The position numbers and the translations under genes are program-made. A model generated the notes under the pieces. That model was not told the DNA's origin. It searched no databases and worked only from the letters and a program-made list of their open reading frames with translations. A DNA stretch of 64,000 nt from Litoditis marina (Eukaryota; Nematoda; Chromadorea; Rhabditida; Rhabditidae), in NCBI GenBank assembly GCA_964036275.1, contig OZ038436.1:19805904-19869903 (forward strand), written 5' to 3'. Of this stretch, positions 11,554 through 23,800 are shown one piece after another (position 1 is the stretch's first letter; each line of letters begins with the position of its first letter).

Positions 11554-12473
11554 GGCTTGATTGGAAAAGAACGTTCCCTATATAAATTTTTCTCAATTTT
11601 TCTTCAATATTTGTTGTTCACAATTGCCTATGGAACTAGAAACTATTTATTTTATTTTTGAATTCTTTATTCCAAGATATTGCGAATTGCAGTGTCCGGC
11701 TCTCTTGTGTGAATAGTATCCTATTTCAGATGCCATCTTCACTGTTATAATAGCCGCCAACGAGTCATCTATACTAATTACAAGTGGGTTTCGACTACAT
11801 TTTCTATAGAAAAGTTGTTACTTATTTAGTTTTCTTCCTATTTTATCACTTTACAGCGTCAACAAAAACTGCTATGAGAGAAATATACAAAAAATTGGAT
11901 TAGTCAGAAGATAATTATCTTCACTTTTTCATCGTCTGTTGATGATTCTTCATGAAATCTACCATTGCGTGTAGTCTTCTCATACAGTTCTGTCAATTCA
12001 TCATTTTAAAAACGACCATAGTTTATCATTTGTTTAATTGTAGCAACTAAATATCCTGATCATCGAATTTGCTCCGAATCGCCCTAGGGCGAACTCTACA
12101 TTGAAACTTTAGAATAAGCTCCACATTTGGAGTGTTAGCCTCAACAAAGTACAAACGAAGGCAATAATAGTTGGAATTTATATCTGCGCAATTTCATTTC
12201 AAACCTCCAACTATGAATCTTATAGATGATATATTGCCCAGACTCGTAACATAATTTGCCCGCGGCACAACTATCTCATCTACTTTCGTTTATTATGAAG
12301 ATATGCTTTGATTAATACAAATAAATGAATCTTCACACTGTATTGACGTGTTCGCAACTTTTTAAAGAACTTTGTCTAGACATTTTCGTCGAAGTTATAC
12401 ATCAGTCAATTGTGTCTTGGGGTTGATTGAATCTTCCCATTCCGGGCTTATATGGTGTCTGTTGCACTGTCTA

Positions 12474-12559
12474 GCTGTGTTTGTAGTTTGATCTTTGATC
12501 CCATTGCTTCTCGTTCCAAATTCGTTAAGTACGACGGGTATTGAGACTAAACTACAACA
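12474..12559. repeat. Hairpin element, family A
   Basis: AGCTGTGTTTGTAGTTTGAT at the left and GAGACTAAACTACAAC at the right; about 86 bp. Confidence 0.6.
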
Positions 12560-13970
12560 AAGATTTAGTCATTATCTATTTACTGCAGTTTTCGTGTTTT
12601 ACATGTGACTATGAGCTCACTGACCGTTGGCAAAGTGTCTCGACCATGTCAAAAACCCAATAGAGTTATACCTAATAGACTTATACGCTCACCTTTGTTT
12701 ACCTACATTCTGAGTTATTCTACTAGCCTTGATGTTTTGAAACAACTTATTACCAAGTGCGCTTGTTCAGTGAACAGAACAAAAAGGTTCTTGAAATTAT
12801 AAAACGTAGTTTGGTCAGAAACTGATTGTTTGTTTTGATCTGATAGGAAGACCCCCCCCCCCCACAGGAAATGTGGTAATTTCCGGTGGGACCACCGTCT
12901 TGGACCAATCAACAACCTACTCTAAGTCGTTTAGGATTTTAGTCGCATCAATCAACAAATTTAATAAACAGTTTGTTTTTCAAGCACTGTTCATGCTGGT
13001 AACATACCTAAAAACGCATATTTATTTGAACAGACCGTTACTAAACCCAATCACGAAACATAATTTAGATGTAAATTATGTTTCCAAAATATAAGAAAAT
13101 GCCAAAATGATAAGCATAATGAGTTTGTAAAATTTCCATTAAAAACACCTGGTATTCCGTTTTTTTCACAGAAAAACTGAGCAAATAACATAACAGCTGC
13201 TCATCTTGATCGTTTGAAGAATTCAGCACCCAATTGCTGATTTTGATAAAACTCCGGAATTCAAGAGACTTCATTTCTCAACCCCAAATTCATTATTTTC
13301 TGTATTTTTCGTATTATTCGTCATTTGGTGGTGGCGTTCGGCATAAATCAGTCTCTTAATGCCGTCTCACTTTTCTTCTTTTGTTGGCCTCAACCGGGAT
13401 TACTTTGTCTCTATATAACGGCATCCCGGCCACTCATCCTTCCCCTATCGCACTATTTATCTAGCGGAAGAAGAATAATACTTCCATAACTTCTCTGATG
13501 TTTTCATATAGTTAGAAACGAAGTTATTCGTAGATTCATGATAAAGTTTCAGTTTTTTTTATAGAATCAAAGTGATCTGTTCCAAGTGAGTCTCGCGGCA
13601 GATAGTCAGTGTATATGAATCTATTTATTTTCTCAATGATAACAGTCACACTAAGAAATAGTAGTTTATGCGTGTACGGAACATCTATTTGTGCTTCTCC
13701 CTCTCAATAATAGTATTGACTCTACCTTATTCCTGGAAGTGATATTCAAAAACGTAAGAGATTAATTAGGAGATATTGATATATAGGAACGTGTGAAAGA
13801 GGTAAAAAGAACACAACTCATTGCGCCGTTTCAATTTTTCTCAAGCCTTTAGTCAATTTACTTGTAATTGATTGATTGTTTCGGTGAATTTGTTGCCGTA
13901 ATATCGAATAGTGTATACTCAGAAGTAAAGCATTTTCTTTTTCGCCAAACACGGTATAGTTGCCTCTGTC

Positions 13971-14330
13971 TCTGAAACAATGAGACTTGTAGATTGCCAG
14001 GAAAATAAACTTGTATATCCGAATGTTGACGATATAACAGTCAAACTGTTGCGTTATTGTTTCGGAAGGTTAGGAAATCCGGCAAAGTGGTCAATATTAC
14101 AGGGCGTTTCAGAAGTCATAGCAAATATACAAGTTTTTCCCGAAGTCTGGGTAATATAGTCGTCGCCAACGGAAAGGCGGGAGGGTACTGTATATCTCAC
14201 TTGCCGCTGTGTAAGCACACGTGTCTTCGATTTCAAAACATGCCCATTATGCCCTCTAATAGCGCAGTGGTTAGCGGCCTGCCACAAATCTTTTGCCCAC
14301 AGGTTCGATTCCGGTGAGAGACAGAAATTC
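13971..14330. repeat. Composite repeat E-F with tRNA-like end
   Basis: 13971-14158 (E) is repeated in inverted orientation at 18597-18789. 14155-14237 (F) is the complement of 7389-7471. About 14262-14330 then looks tRNA-like: TAGCGCAGTGGTTAGCG resembles an A box and GGTTCGATTCC is a B box, but the acceptor and anticodon stems do not pair well. The three blocks side by side suggest a retroposed composite or degraded tRNA-derived SINE. Confidence 0.45.
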
Positions 14331-14386
14331 ATAAATTTGGCACCCACTATAACTATATACAAGTCACATTGTTTCAGAGGTTACGG

Positions 14387-14468
14387 TGTGTTTGTAGTTT
14401 GATCTTGTAGCTTTTTGGTCGTAGCTGGCAAATAATGGCGTGTGTTGATAAAGACCTACAATAAAGCC
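14387..14468. repeat. Degraded hairpin element, family A
   Basis: A clear left arm (GTGTTTGTAGTTTGATCTTG) and TTTTTGGTCG motif; the right arm (AAGACCTACAATAAAG) has decayed. Confidence 0.45.
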
Positions 14469-14830
14469 ATTTTCACGCCATAGAATAATGAATGCGATAG
14501 TTATGTGAAAACCGAGTGTCATAGTGCGATTCCACGTTGTTCTCCAAACTCTGATGTGCCTAATTTCGAACAGTAACGGTAGTAATTCAATCTCAAGCAT
14601 TCTTATTCCTTTTCTTGCCTCACTTTTACATACAACTACTATACGGATCGCTATATCGAAACCTGGACGATACTTTCATTTTATAGCTGTATGCATAGTT
14701 CGCTCCCGGTGCCTTGTCTCAAAAGATACTTTAAATGCAATATCACAAACAATTGAATGTATTAATGTTAGTATGTCATTCTGAAGTTAGAACAACTTGA
14801 TTCAACGTTCTGCATACTAATCCATTTCAG

Positions 14831-17800
14831 ATGGAGTTGACGTGGCTCAGTCTTCTATCTTTTCTCCTTCTCTCTTCTTCAGTTTACTCCTTCTTTCCGT
14901 GGACATTTGACAGCGACGCGTTTGGAGGTCAGTTTCGGTTTTTGAAAGAAAGTTCAGTGAGGTTTTACATTTAGGCAAATGAACCTGAGTATGTATGCAA
15001 GTATGCAGATTAAGATCCCGGTGGCAGTACCCTAACCCACGTCTCCCATTTCCCACACTATTTTGCAGGACTGTATCTCGGTGGTATGTCAAATTAACGT
15101 ATGAGTACATTTTGATACAAAAACACAGTTCTGATTGTCTCGAACCCCTTGAATCTCTGAACACATTCTGAGGGCGTATTCTGGCATATTCCGACCTCAA
15201 ACACCAGCTATTGTGTCGCTCTTCAGCTTCACCGAGATATAGTGCGCACATTTCCCAACTGGACTTGGGCAGCTTGCCAATAAAAATTCAAGGCAGTTTT
15301 CGAACATTGTGAAAAACGTAAAACAATCTTAATTTATTTGAAGGGTTCTTCCCCTTCGTTACAATTCGTATTCAAGGAGACTTTCTGTAAAACATATGTT
15401 TTCTCTAAATAACAGTCCTCCAAAGTTTTTGGCACGCTGCCAACGAGTCCAGTTGGGAAATGTGAGCAATAGAGTCTCGCGAAGTAGTGTACGAATCGAG
15501 AGACGTAGTTGGATAAGGCATATCTGTGACGGAATACATGATGTTTTTCCGCGATTGAACACACGTTTTTCCACACTGTTGTATGCGGCACCGCAGCTGT
15601 ATGATATATTTTTGATATATCGGGTTGTTTTCAAACATATTCGGTTTGGCGGTTACGTGCAGTATCTCGATAAACTTTTTTCATAATTTAAATTTCATTA
15701 TCATCTATGAAATTTTCATTTCACATAAATTTCCTAAGTGTTTTCTCGAATTCGTATGAAATTAGGTTTTTGTAAATTGTTTTCAGAGTATTTCTCCAAA
15801 CAATTTAAATTGTAATGAAATGTTATTTTCACAGAATTCTGCAAGTTTGGTCATCTAAAACCAGTCGAACTGACGTTTTACACTATGTGGGTGTTCTTAG
15901 AAATGCTTCTTATATAGAACCTCATGAAAAATTTAGGCAGCTACATATATTAGATGTTTGCATAAGCTCCTGGTAAATCACGTACTTCCCTCTATTTAGT
16001 TTCTGGAAACGTATAATTCAACTGGCCTCAATATAATTCAAATCATTTTTCGAAACCTAAAAGTGGATATGGTAATTACTGTATTATGTATCGAAATACG
16101 ACTAATATTCGAACTTGGAATAAATACTGCCTAATAACGTTAAACGTTTCTTTCCTCAATTTCGTGAAACACACAAATACTCGCTCATCCGTCAGATAAC
16201 GACTTATATAACTTTTAAAACTTATTTGACATCTTTGGAAATAAAGAGCACCACTTTTCCTTGATTCATTCTGAAACCTAGAATATATTTATGAATATTC
16301 AAACAGTAAGTGAGATAAGTATTTCTCCCTATCTGACTCAATTTTATTTCCAACAGTTGAACAAAGGTGACACTGTGGTAAGATAAATTCGGGATCACGT
16401 TGAGAGGGCAAAACTACACAGTTGTTTTTTCTCTCAATTAGTATAAGAGCATTTCTTTTTCCTCGAGGTTTCCTTAATCATATGTAAATTGTATTGCAAT
16501 TATCAGATGGCCATCGTAATGCGAGAGATTCCCACACTCGAACCTCGCCAATCGCGGAATAACTAATATTTTTAGTCTCTCCCACCTCCTTCGTTACCAT
16601 GTGTGCTTAGTTCGGAAAAGTAATAATAATAATAATGAAGTTTACAAGTGTTTTGGAATACATAAGTTAACGAAATAAACCACTTCATTTGAAATTTGAG
16701 AAAACAAAAATGATGTTGTTGGTCTTTCTCAGAACCTATTGATTAAAAAAGTATTTACTCATCAAAAATGGTCCACTCATACAACGATTTGTTTCTGAAA
16801 TAAACGAGATCTTGCTTTTGAGCAATTCAACCAAATTTGGAGTAGTCTGACCTGTCAAACACATCATGGCTCACGTATACCTGAAAATGCAGAATGATCA
16901 AACTACAAACTCCAAACGCGAATAACCTAATGGGTTCTGCGCCCCCTATGGCCGGTTTCCATCCCCCTGCCTATCTACCTGCTTGATTCGATAAAGTAAA
17001 CCCATTCGAATTGCCTCAACAGCCCTTCCTCACAGATAAACAGCCGCTGTGTGAAAAACTTCATTGTTTTGTTTTCCAGGTCATAGTTAAGTTGTAGTTG
17101 TAGTTAAGTTCAGTTTCATTGGTAGATGTAGTTTGGTTTGTGGGTTAACCATGCCAGTTGCAGAAAACTTTGAACAAAATAGGAAAGTTTTTTGACCTCT
17201 ATACTTCTATTTCTTGCAACTACTCACATGTACCCTGAGAACCACGCAACAATATTCCCAAAATACTCTCCTGTGACACTTTTTCATAGAATAGAATATT
17301 TATTATTGAATCACAATGTTCTTAGAAGAGAAGAAAGCCAACGATTCGAATGTCCCAAACGGAATGTATTCCGAAATGAAATGAAATGTATTTATGCTCA
17401 ATATACTACTCCCCATTCGCGAACATAATTTGGCTAATCTGATAAGGCTAAGCGGTCTGCGGCTTCATTGCCTCCCTAGTTCCTAGAAGAAGAGTTCCTT
17501 TCTAAGCAAATATTACAGCTAAAACAGTTTACAAAACTATTTAGTAGTTCAAATATCAAACCGTTGCTGATGTTGTTCGCATGTTCTACATGACTATTAA
17601 AAGACTTAAATGGGACAACGGAATTTTTGATGAAATCGTGAATGAGTTGTAACGTTTTGGAGTTTTTTTTTATTATTTCGATAAAGCACATTTCTCTTGG
17701 AGTGAATGTCCATACGTACTTTCACTTAGGATATTCTACATTTATGATAAATTTTCAAAGTTTCTGCATGCATACTTCCCGAGAAACAGAATAAATTTTC

Positions 17801-20800
17801 TCTTTTAGAGTGAGCTCACCAGTTGTTATTTGAGCTCTTTTGCCGATGGAACTCATTAAGTTCGATTAATAAGGTCTTCGTCGTCTTATTTTTCCAGCTC
17901 AAATCTGCTGATTATTACCATTCAATTCAAACACTCTGCCTTGGTCGACGAGCCTTTTGAACGGAATACACTTTTATCGAAACCTAACCATGAAGTCATG
18001 TTCCAATCTAACTTATAGCAGGACGATTATGTGGACCAATCCCGTGTCCACGGTCCTTTAAACTGCAATAGAAAAATGTACTGCAGTTAAAACGATTGAA
18101 GTGATGGAATTGGACCACATACTCGTCCTTCTCTAATCTCTATTCGATTGAATCGATTAAGAACATCATCAAAATGTGCTATGTCATTCATTTTGGCACA
18201 CTGTTCTGATTACTATATGATGATTTTTGGAGAAAACTCTGACAGAATAGAAATTCAATCAGAAATTGATTCAGCTTAAATACTTCCCCTAACTTTTTAA
18301 CGTGAGACAATTTCCCCCAGTCAACATGTTTTTCAAACCTTTCAGTCCGAGTAGAATATTTCAGTTCTTGTGAACGGATTCCCACCACAAATGGTGGTCA
18401 TGATGAATAGTTAATGTACGTATCCTGCCCCCCCCCCCCCCCCTTTTGAGCCTAATAGCCACTTAGAGCTGGACTTCCGATTGAAAATAGACCCTATCCT
18501 GTGCACTTGCCGGCTATTTCTCCTGCGCAGGTACCCTCCACCTATGCACACTATTTCACGGTCAGAGCAAACGATAACTCTAAAACAGTGTGACTGGTAA
18601 ATTACCCAGAACTTTGAAAAAACTTGTATCATTGCCAGGACTTCTGGAATGCCTTGTATATTTACCACTTTGTCGGGATTCCTAACCTCCCAAGACAATA
18701 ACGCAACAGCTTGACTTGTATATCGTCTTACATTGGGATAAACAAGTTTATTTTCCTGGCAATCTACAAGTGGCAATGTTTCAGAGAATGCAGTTTATTA
18801 GTGATTGGAATAAGCAGTTTAATGAACCGTGATAGTCAGAAGTTGTGGTATTAACTATCACGTTCATGTTTTTCAACGTGTTACGCCACACAGCAATTTG
18901 TTTACCCCATTTTACGTCCTTCACTTTATGTTCAGTTGAAGAAGGACAATTATATGGTCCAACGCTTCAGTCCTTTAAACTGCAATACATTTTTCAATTG
19001 CAGTTTGAAGGACCGTTGACACGAGATTTTTCCACATTATCGTCCTTCTTTAAGAGAGTGAAATAGTTCAAGAATGATTCTGACTATGATTTTTCACATT
19101 CTTTTTTGCTTTTTTTCACGTTGTCAGAGAAAAATGCTAGCAGGATCTCATGTAGTACAGGATGACATTCAAAGTTTTCTCTGGTACTTCGGAAAGTATT
19201 TCCACGTGCTGTAAACTAATATTCATATTACTCATTGGTTAAAACTACATTATCCAGAGGTTAACTAGAAATAAGCTAACAGTGGCAAAAAGGGGGGTTC
19301 CCACACATCTTCTCAGAAATTCGTTTAAGAACAATTTATATATGCGAGAGAATAAGAGCACATTCGACAACAACTGGTTTCCGCAATAAACGAGCAAATG
19401 CATTCGTGTTTATGATAATCGCCCAAGTAGAACCGAGTTCACCAACTATTTTTCAGTCTTGAGACTGCAAAATACTTTTCATATAAGTTTCATACTTCCC
19501 AAAGCCGGCATATACGGTTGTTGTTACCCTATCCCGGTGTGTTTATAGTTTGATGCGGTTACTTTTCGGTCGACATTCGTGAATTATGATGTGCATGCAG
19601 ATCAAACTACAACGCAGATTTAATCATTCCCTAAATACTAAATACGAAACTTAACTGAATCACAAAATTGTGGCACTTTTGGGCACGAAAAATAATTGTG
19701 AATTGTAATATGAATAATAATTTTACTGTCCATTAGTCTACTTCGCCATGTTCTCGCGTTCGCGATATTAATCATAAGGCAACGTATGAAAAACGCAAGA
19801 TTCACTTTCTCACTCAGCGGTTTTTTTTTCAGTGGGAGAATTCAGGTTACTCATTTTTCCTGAAAAAAATGATCAGAATCATATCAGAAAAAACCTAGGT
19901 AACTAAAAAAAATTTCCAGTGTTGATTCCTGTTGCAAGATTTACTGATCTACAACTACAACTACCATCATGCCTACGTCTGATGTTTACTTTGTTGATAA
20001 ATAATGTAATATCAACTATCATTATTGATAATTTACTAATTTCATATGCATACTACTGAGAGTATTCCATCTGTTTCATATTCGTATTTGCTGAAGTCGC
20101 ATAATTTATGGTGCGTTCTGGGGGTCTTCCTAATGCTTTCCCTTTGTGTTACTATGACTTCCCAATTAGCTCCCCGAACATTTTGCTACCACCTGAAGCC
20201 CAACTACGTTCAATTAGTCAAGTATTACTGAAATTTTAGCGAGACTTCTCTTTTAGCTGTGTTTTGACCTGAAATCCAGTTGACTTTACGTAACTCATCT
20301 ATAATTTCTCGCTTACTTGCTACAATAATCTACGAACTATAGTCTTGTAGACATCTTTTCCAGCGAAAATGAGGCATTTCATACTAAAAAGGAGAATTTA
20401 GTGTGACACCGATAAATTTCACATAAAAAGCCTATGTCTGAATACTAGATTTTTTTCTGCAGTTCGTATATTCATTACTTTCCCAGCTAACAAACACACT
20501 TTTAATGATCTCTTACATAATACGCGAGTTTTCAATTACTTTGTTATTTTTTTTAATTTTACCTAACTCCACTTTTTTCAACTGAAGCTAACAAACACAC
20601 TTCTCAACTGCTCTTCCTCCACCTCAAATATCGAGATACTGCTGCGTGTAAAAGTAACCGAGTTGTAGATGTGGCCATGGCTGATGACGGCCTGCATCTA
20701 TCCATGCGTTGTAGGACCCGATTTCTGGGGCCTCGTCCACAAGGAATGGCGAATGTGCACCGCCGGCCAACTACAGAGCCCCATCAACATCGAACCCGAG

Positions 20801-23800
20801 AATCTACTGTTCGACCCGCATCTGAATCCAGTTCACGTCGACGCAGCACAGGTATAGGGATTGCTCTTCTCGTAGTCTAGACGGTATATATATATTGCCT
20901 ATCTAGCTGTGTTTGTAGTTTGATCCCGCTCTTTTTCGGTCGAAATTTGTAAGTTAGGCTGCGCATCTAGATCAAACTACAACAATCATTTGGTCACTCC
21001 TTGTATGCCCACTTAAAACTTAATACCATCAGATTGTATGTAGGAATTACTACGTCTAAACGTTTCTGACATAGGGACGATCATAGCTAAGTTGTTGTAG
21101 TTTTACCTGAGTACGTATGCTAAAAGAAAGATTCCGGGCACCTTCATCCCGGCATGCGTCTCTCGTTCTGCCTCACTATTTCTTGTCCCTTACATCCCGC
21201 CGGGGTGTAAGAGCAGAGAAATAGCGTGTGTTCGAGGAGACGCAGGATGGGATGAAGGTGCCGGGATCTTCTAGCATACGTACTCTGGCTAGGATGTGTT
21301 TTGGTGGTCATACATACCCTTGAGTAGGTGTTCACGATTACTTTTTTATTATAGCGAAATATAGCAATTTCAATGACTTCATATTTTTTGTTTGATATTC
21401 TCGAACCATATCCAGGTTGGCGCGACGTTCGAAAACATTGGTCAGCTACCAATAGTCACCATGAACGACACCAAGGAATCTGTGAATATCACCGGCGGAC
21501 CAGCCTACCCGTACTCCTATAGGTTACATCAGGTGGGAAAAACATGTTACACATCGATACCTATCAGTTTTTCCCCGATCAAGACGAACTGGTAACTCTA
21601 ATAACTTATAATCCGCTCGGTAACTGTGTTTCTTCACTGACCACTGGAAATATTTCGTTTAGTTTGGAAATAATTGTGATTCTTCTGGAAGAATAAATAC
21701 TACTTTACTAATAATTGTAGAAAATAATATTCTTTCATTGGGCAGGTGAAAAATTGATTAGTAATGAAAGTTCGTTTTGCAGATAATAGTTCATTTCGGA
21801 AGTGGGAGTGGAGGAGAGAAGGGGTCCGAGCATACTGTGGACCGGGTTCGATTTCCGGCTGAGGTGATTTTTTTAATATATTTAAAATAGAATAGAATAT
21901 ATTTCCGAAATGTGATTAATATTAAAAAATACAAAGAAATGAGAATGAGCCAGAAACGCAAAAAATAAATTAATGGAAAAAAAGAAAAATGAATTGAGTG
22001 ATTTTTATACAATGAGTGAAACAGTGAACTGCTTCAGATCCAACTACTCGCGTATAATAGTGACTTGTACTCCAACTTCTCGCAAGCAATGACGGAGCCC
22101 AAAGGATTACTGTCTATTGGGATTTTAGTTGATGTGGGTTCGCTTTTGTTGGCTGCTCAATTTTACTGTATGTCCAATTGAAAAATATTCCACATTTAAT
22201 TTCAATATTGTAACGTAATTCACAATGTCATTTACCTTGTCAAACTATTATCTACCGATCCGTTTTCTGTACCCCTATGCGATAGATAAATTCTTCAATT
22301 TTGAATCTCAATCCGGATTAAATTAGTTTGAAAGTTTTTTTGTTGCATTTTGAATCTTACTAGTTTCTTCACAAAAACTATAAACTCACAAATATTCAAC
22401 TGGTCGAAAGCACATGTAACTACAGCTCGTTTTTGTAGTGCTGGCTCAATGAAAAAAGGACATAAAGATGAAAAGAATTTCAAGAGAAAACAAAGAAAAC
22501 ACTAACTGCTCGAAATCACTTTATGTTTTATAGATGGGGCCAGTAACCGAAGTCGAACTAAGAAGGTTGACAGTTGCATCGCAGAGCATCACTTACAAAG
22601 GTAAGGCGCAGTCTCTCTCAATTTCATATCTACAAAAGTTTGAAGCCAACTTTTTTACTGAAAAGCAGTCTCACTCAATTTCATATCTACAAAAGTTTGA
22701 AGCCAACTTTTGTACTGAAAAGAATCGTGTGTAAGGTAAATTATTCAAGTATACGTCATAGGAGTCCAAGGGAGAAAGTCAAAGACTATATTTTTGAAAT
22801 GTTTCACTTGAATGAGCTTTTGTGAGACCATGTAGATCTGAAATTGTCATCGAGAGCTTCCAGCCACAGCCAACAAATCTTAAATAACCACCAGAAAGTT
22901 GCACTTTTGTCTTTTTCAGGCCAGACGACGCCCCTCCGACGTATGCAGCCTGCTGCTCTACTACCGCGAACCTCCCAGTACGTGACCTACGAGGGGTCAC
23001 TCACCTTTCCGGGATGCCATGAAACTGTCACCTGGATCATAATGAACAACCCCATCTACATCACCAAAGAGGATGTAAGTTGGTTATAACTATTATTGGT
23101 AATGAAATACTTCGTCAAGTAGAACTAGTGGATACCTATAGAAAGTGCAGAGTTGCTCTAGTTTGTTCATAATTTACGTGTAATTCAGTTCAATTCTAGT
23201 AAAATTGTCTCATGAATTTCTGAGTACAAAATAATGACAGGAAAGGTACAAGAAACTAATGTACTCTAAAGTGATGAACTTTGTGAGTTGTGGACCTCCT
23301 TCAACGCTTTAGTAAGGAGAAGTCAACTGAAATTTGTCAACAATCGGCAGCAAAATTGCAAAAGATAGGGGGCACGCGGAGTTGAACCACGGACCTCTCG
23401 ATCTGCAGTCGAATGCTCTACCACTGAGCTATACCCCCGTGGTCGAGTCTGCAATCAAATATGGGATAGCGCCGCGATCGCCCACTGTTTTCCCACGCAC
23501 CGTCATAGACTGTGCAAACAAAACGCGTCTATCTCATTAGGGCAGTCACGACGGACGTTTTCGAGAAAAAACACTAGTTTGTACCAAATAATAAGAATTA
23601 TAGTTCAAATATATATTATACATTTTTACATATGACATACATGGGAAAATAACCGTGACTAAAATGTTGAGCGGGAACGTGAAGTATGCAGTTCCCCTAA
23701 AAAGTTATAAAAAAGAATACAACTAATTATAAACTTCTTCACTCTAGTCTTTTCCAGTTACAAATCTGGAACGAGATGCAGAAGTCGGAGTCAAAACAGT

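Larger units (their letters stand above)
2904..14830. other. Intergenic stretch without a convincing gene
   Basis: About 12 kb between the ZP gene and the carbonic-anhydrase-related gene. I find no exon chain with linked splice sites. It holds hairpin and inverted-repeat elements (listed separately), CT-rich simple sequence (about 8097-8215 and 8380-8545), a TTA run near 11237-11262, a poly-C run near 12850, and a tRNA-like fragment near 14262. Reading frames here are short and AT-rich, unlike the exons of recognised genes, which are near 50% GC. One AT-rich frame (10199-10387) opens with a hydrophobic stretch but has no other support. Confidence 0.6.
15084..20714. other. Large intron of the carbonic-anhydrase-related gene
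   Basis: 5.6 kb between the microexon and the first conserved exon. It contains the inverted repeat at 15242, part of a family A element near 16890, two family B hairpins (18018, 18938), the inverted copy of repeat E (18597), a poly-C run near 18428 and a family A hairpin (19537). No nested gene is supported. A frame at 20088-20231 opens with a hydrophobic stretch but has no splice or homology support. Confidence 0.6.

Noticed and set aside
18411..18776. 121-codon minus-strand frame
   Set aside because: Covers repeat E, whose other copy is not open, and a poly-C run.
20046..20231. Small frame with hydrophobic segment inside the carbonic-anhydrase-related gene intron
   Set aside because: No supporting signals; sits in AT-rich intron.
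21838..21860. B-box-like GGTTCGATTTCC suggesting a tRNA
   Set aside because: It lies inside a proven exon of the carbonic-anhydrase-related gene and has no A box.
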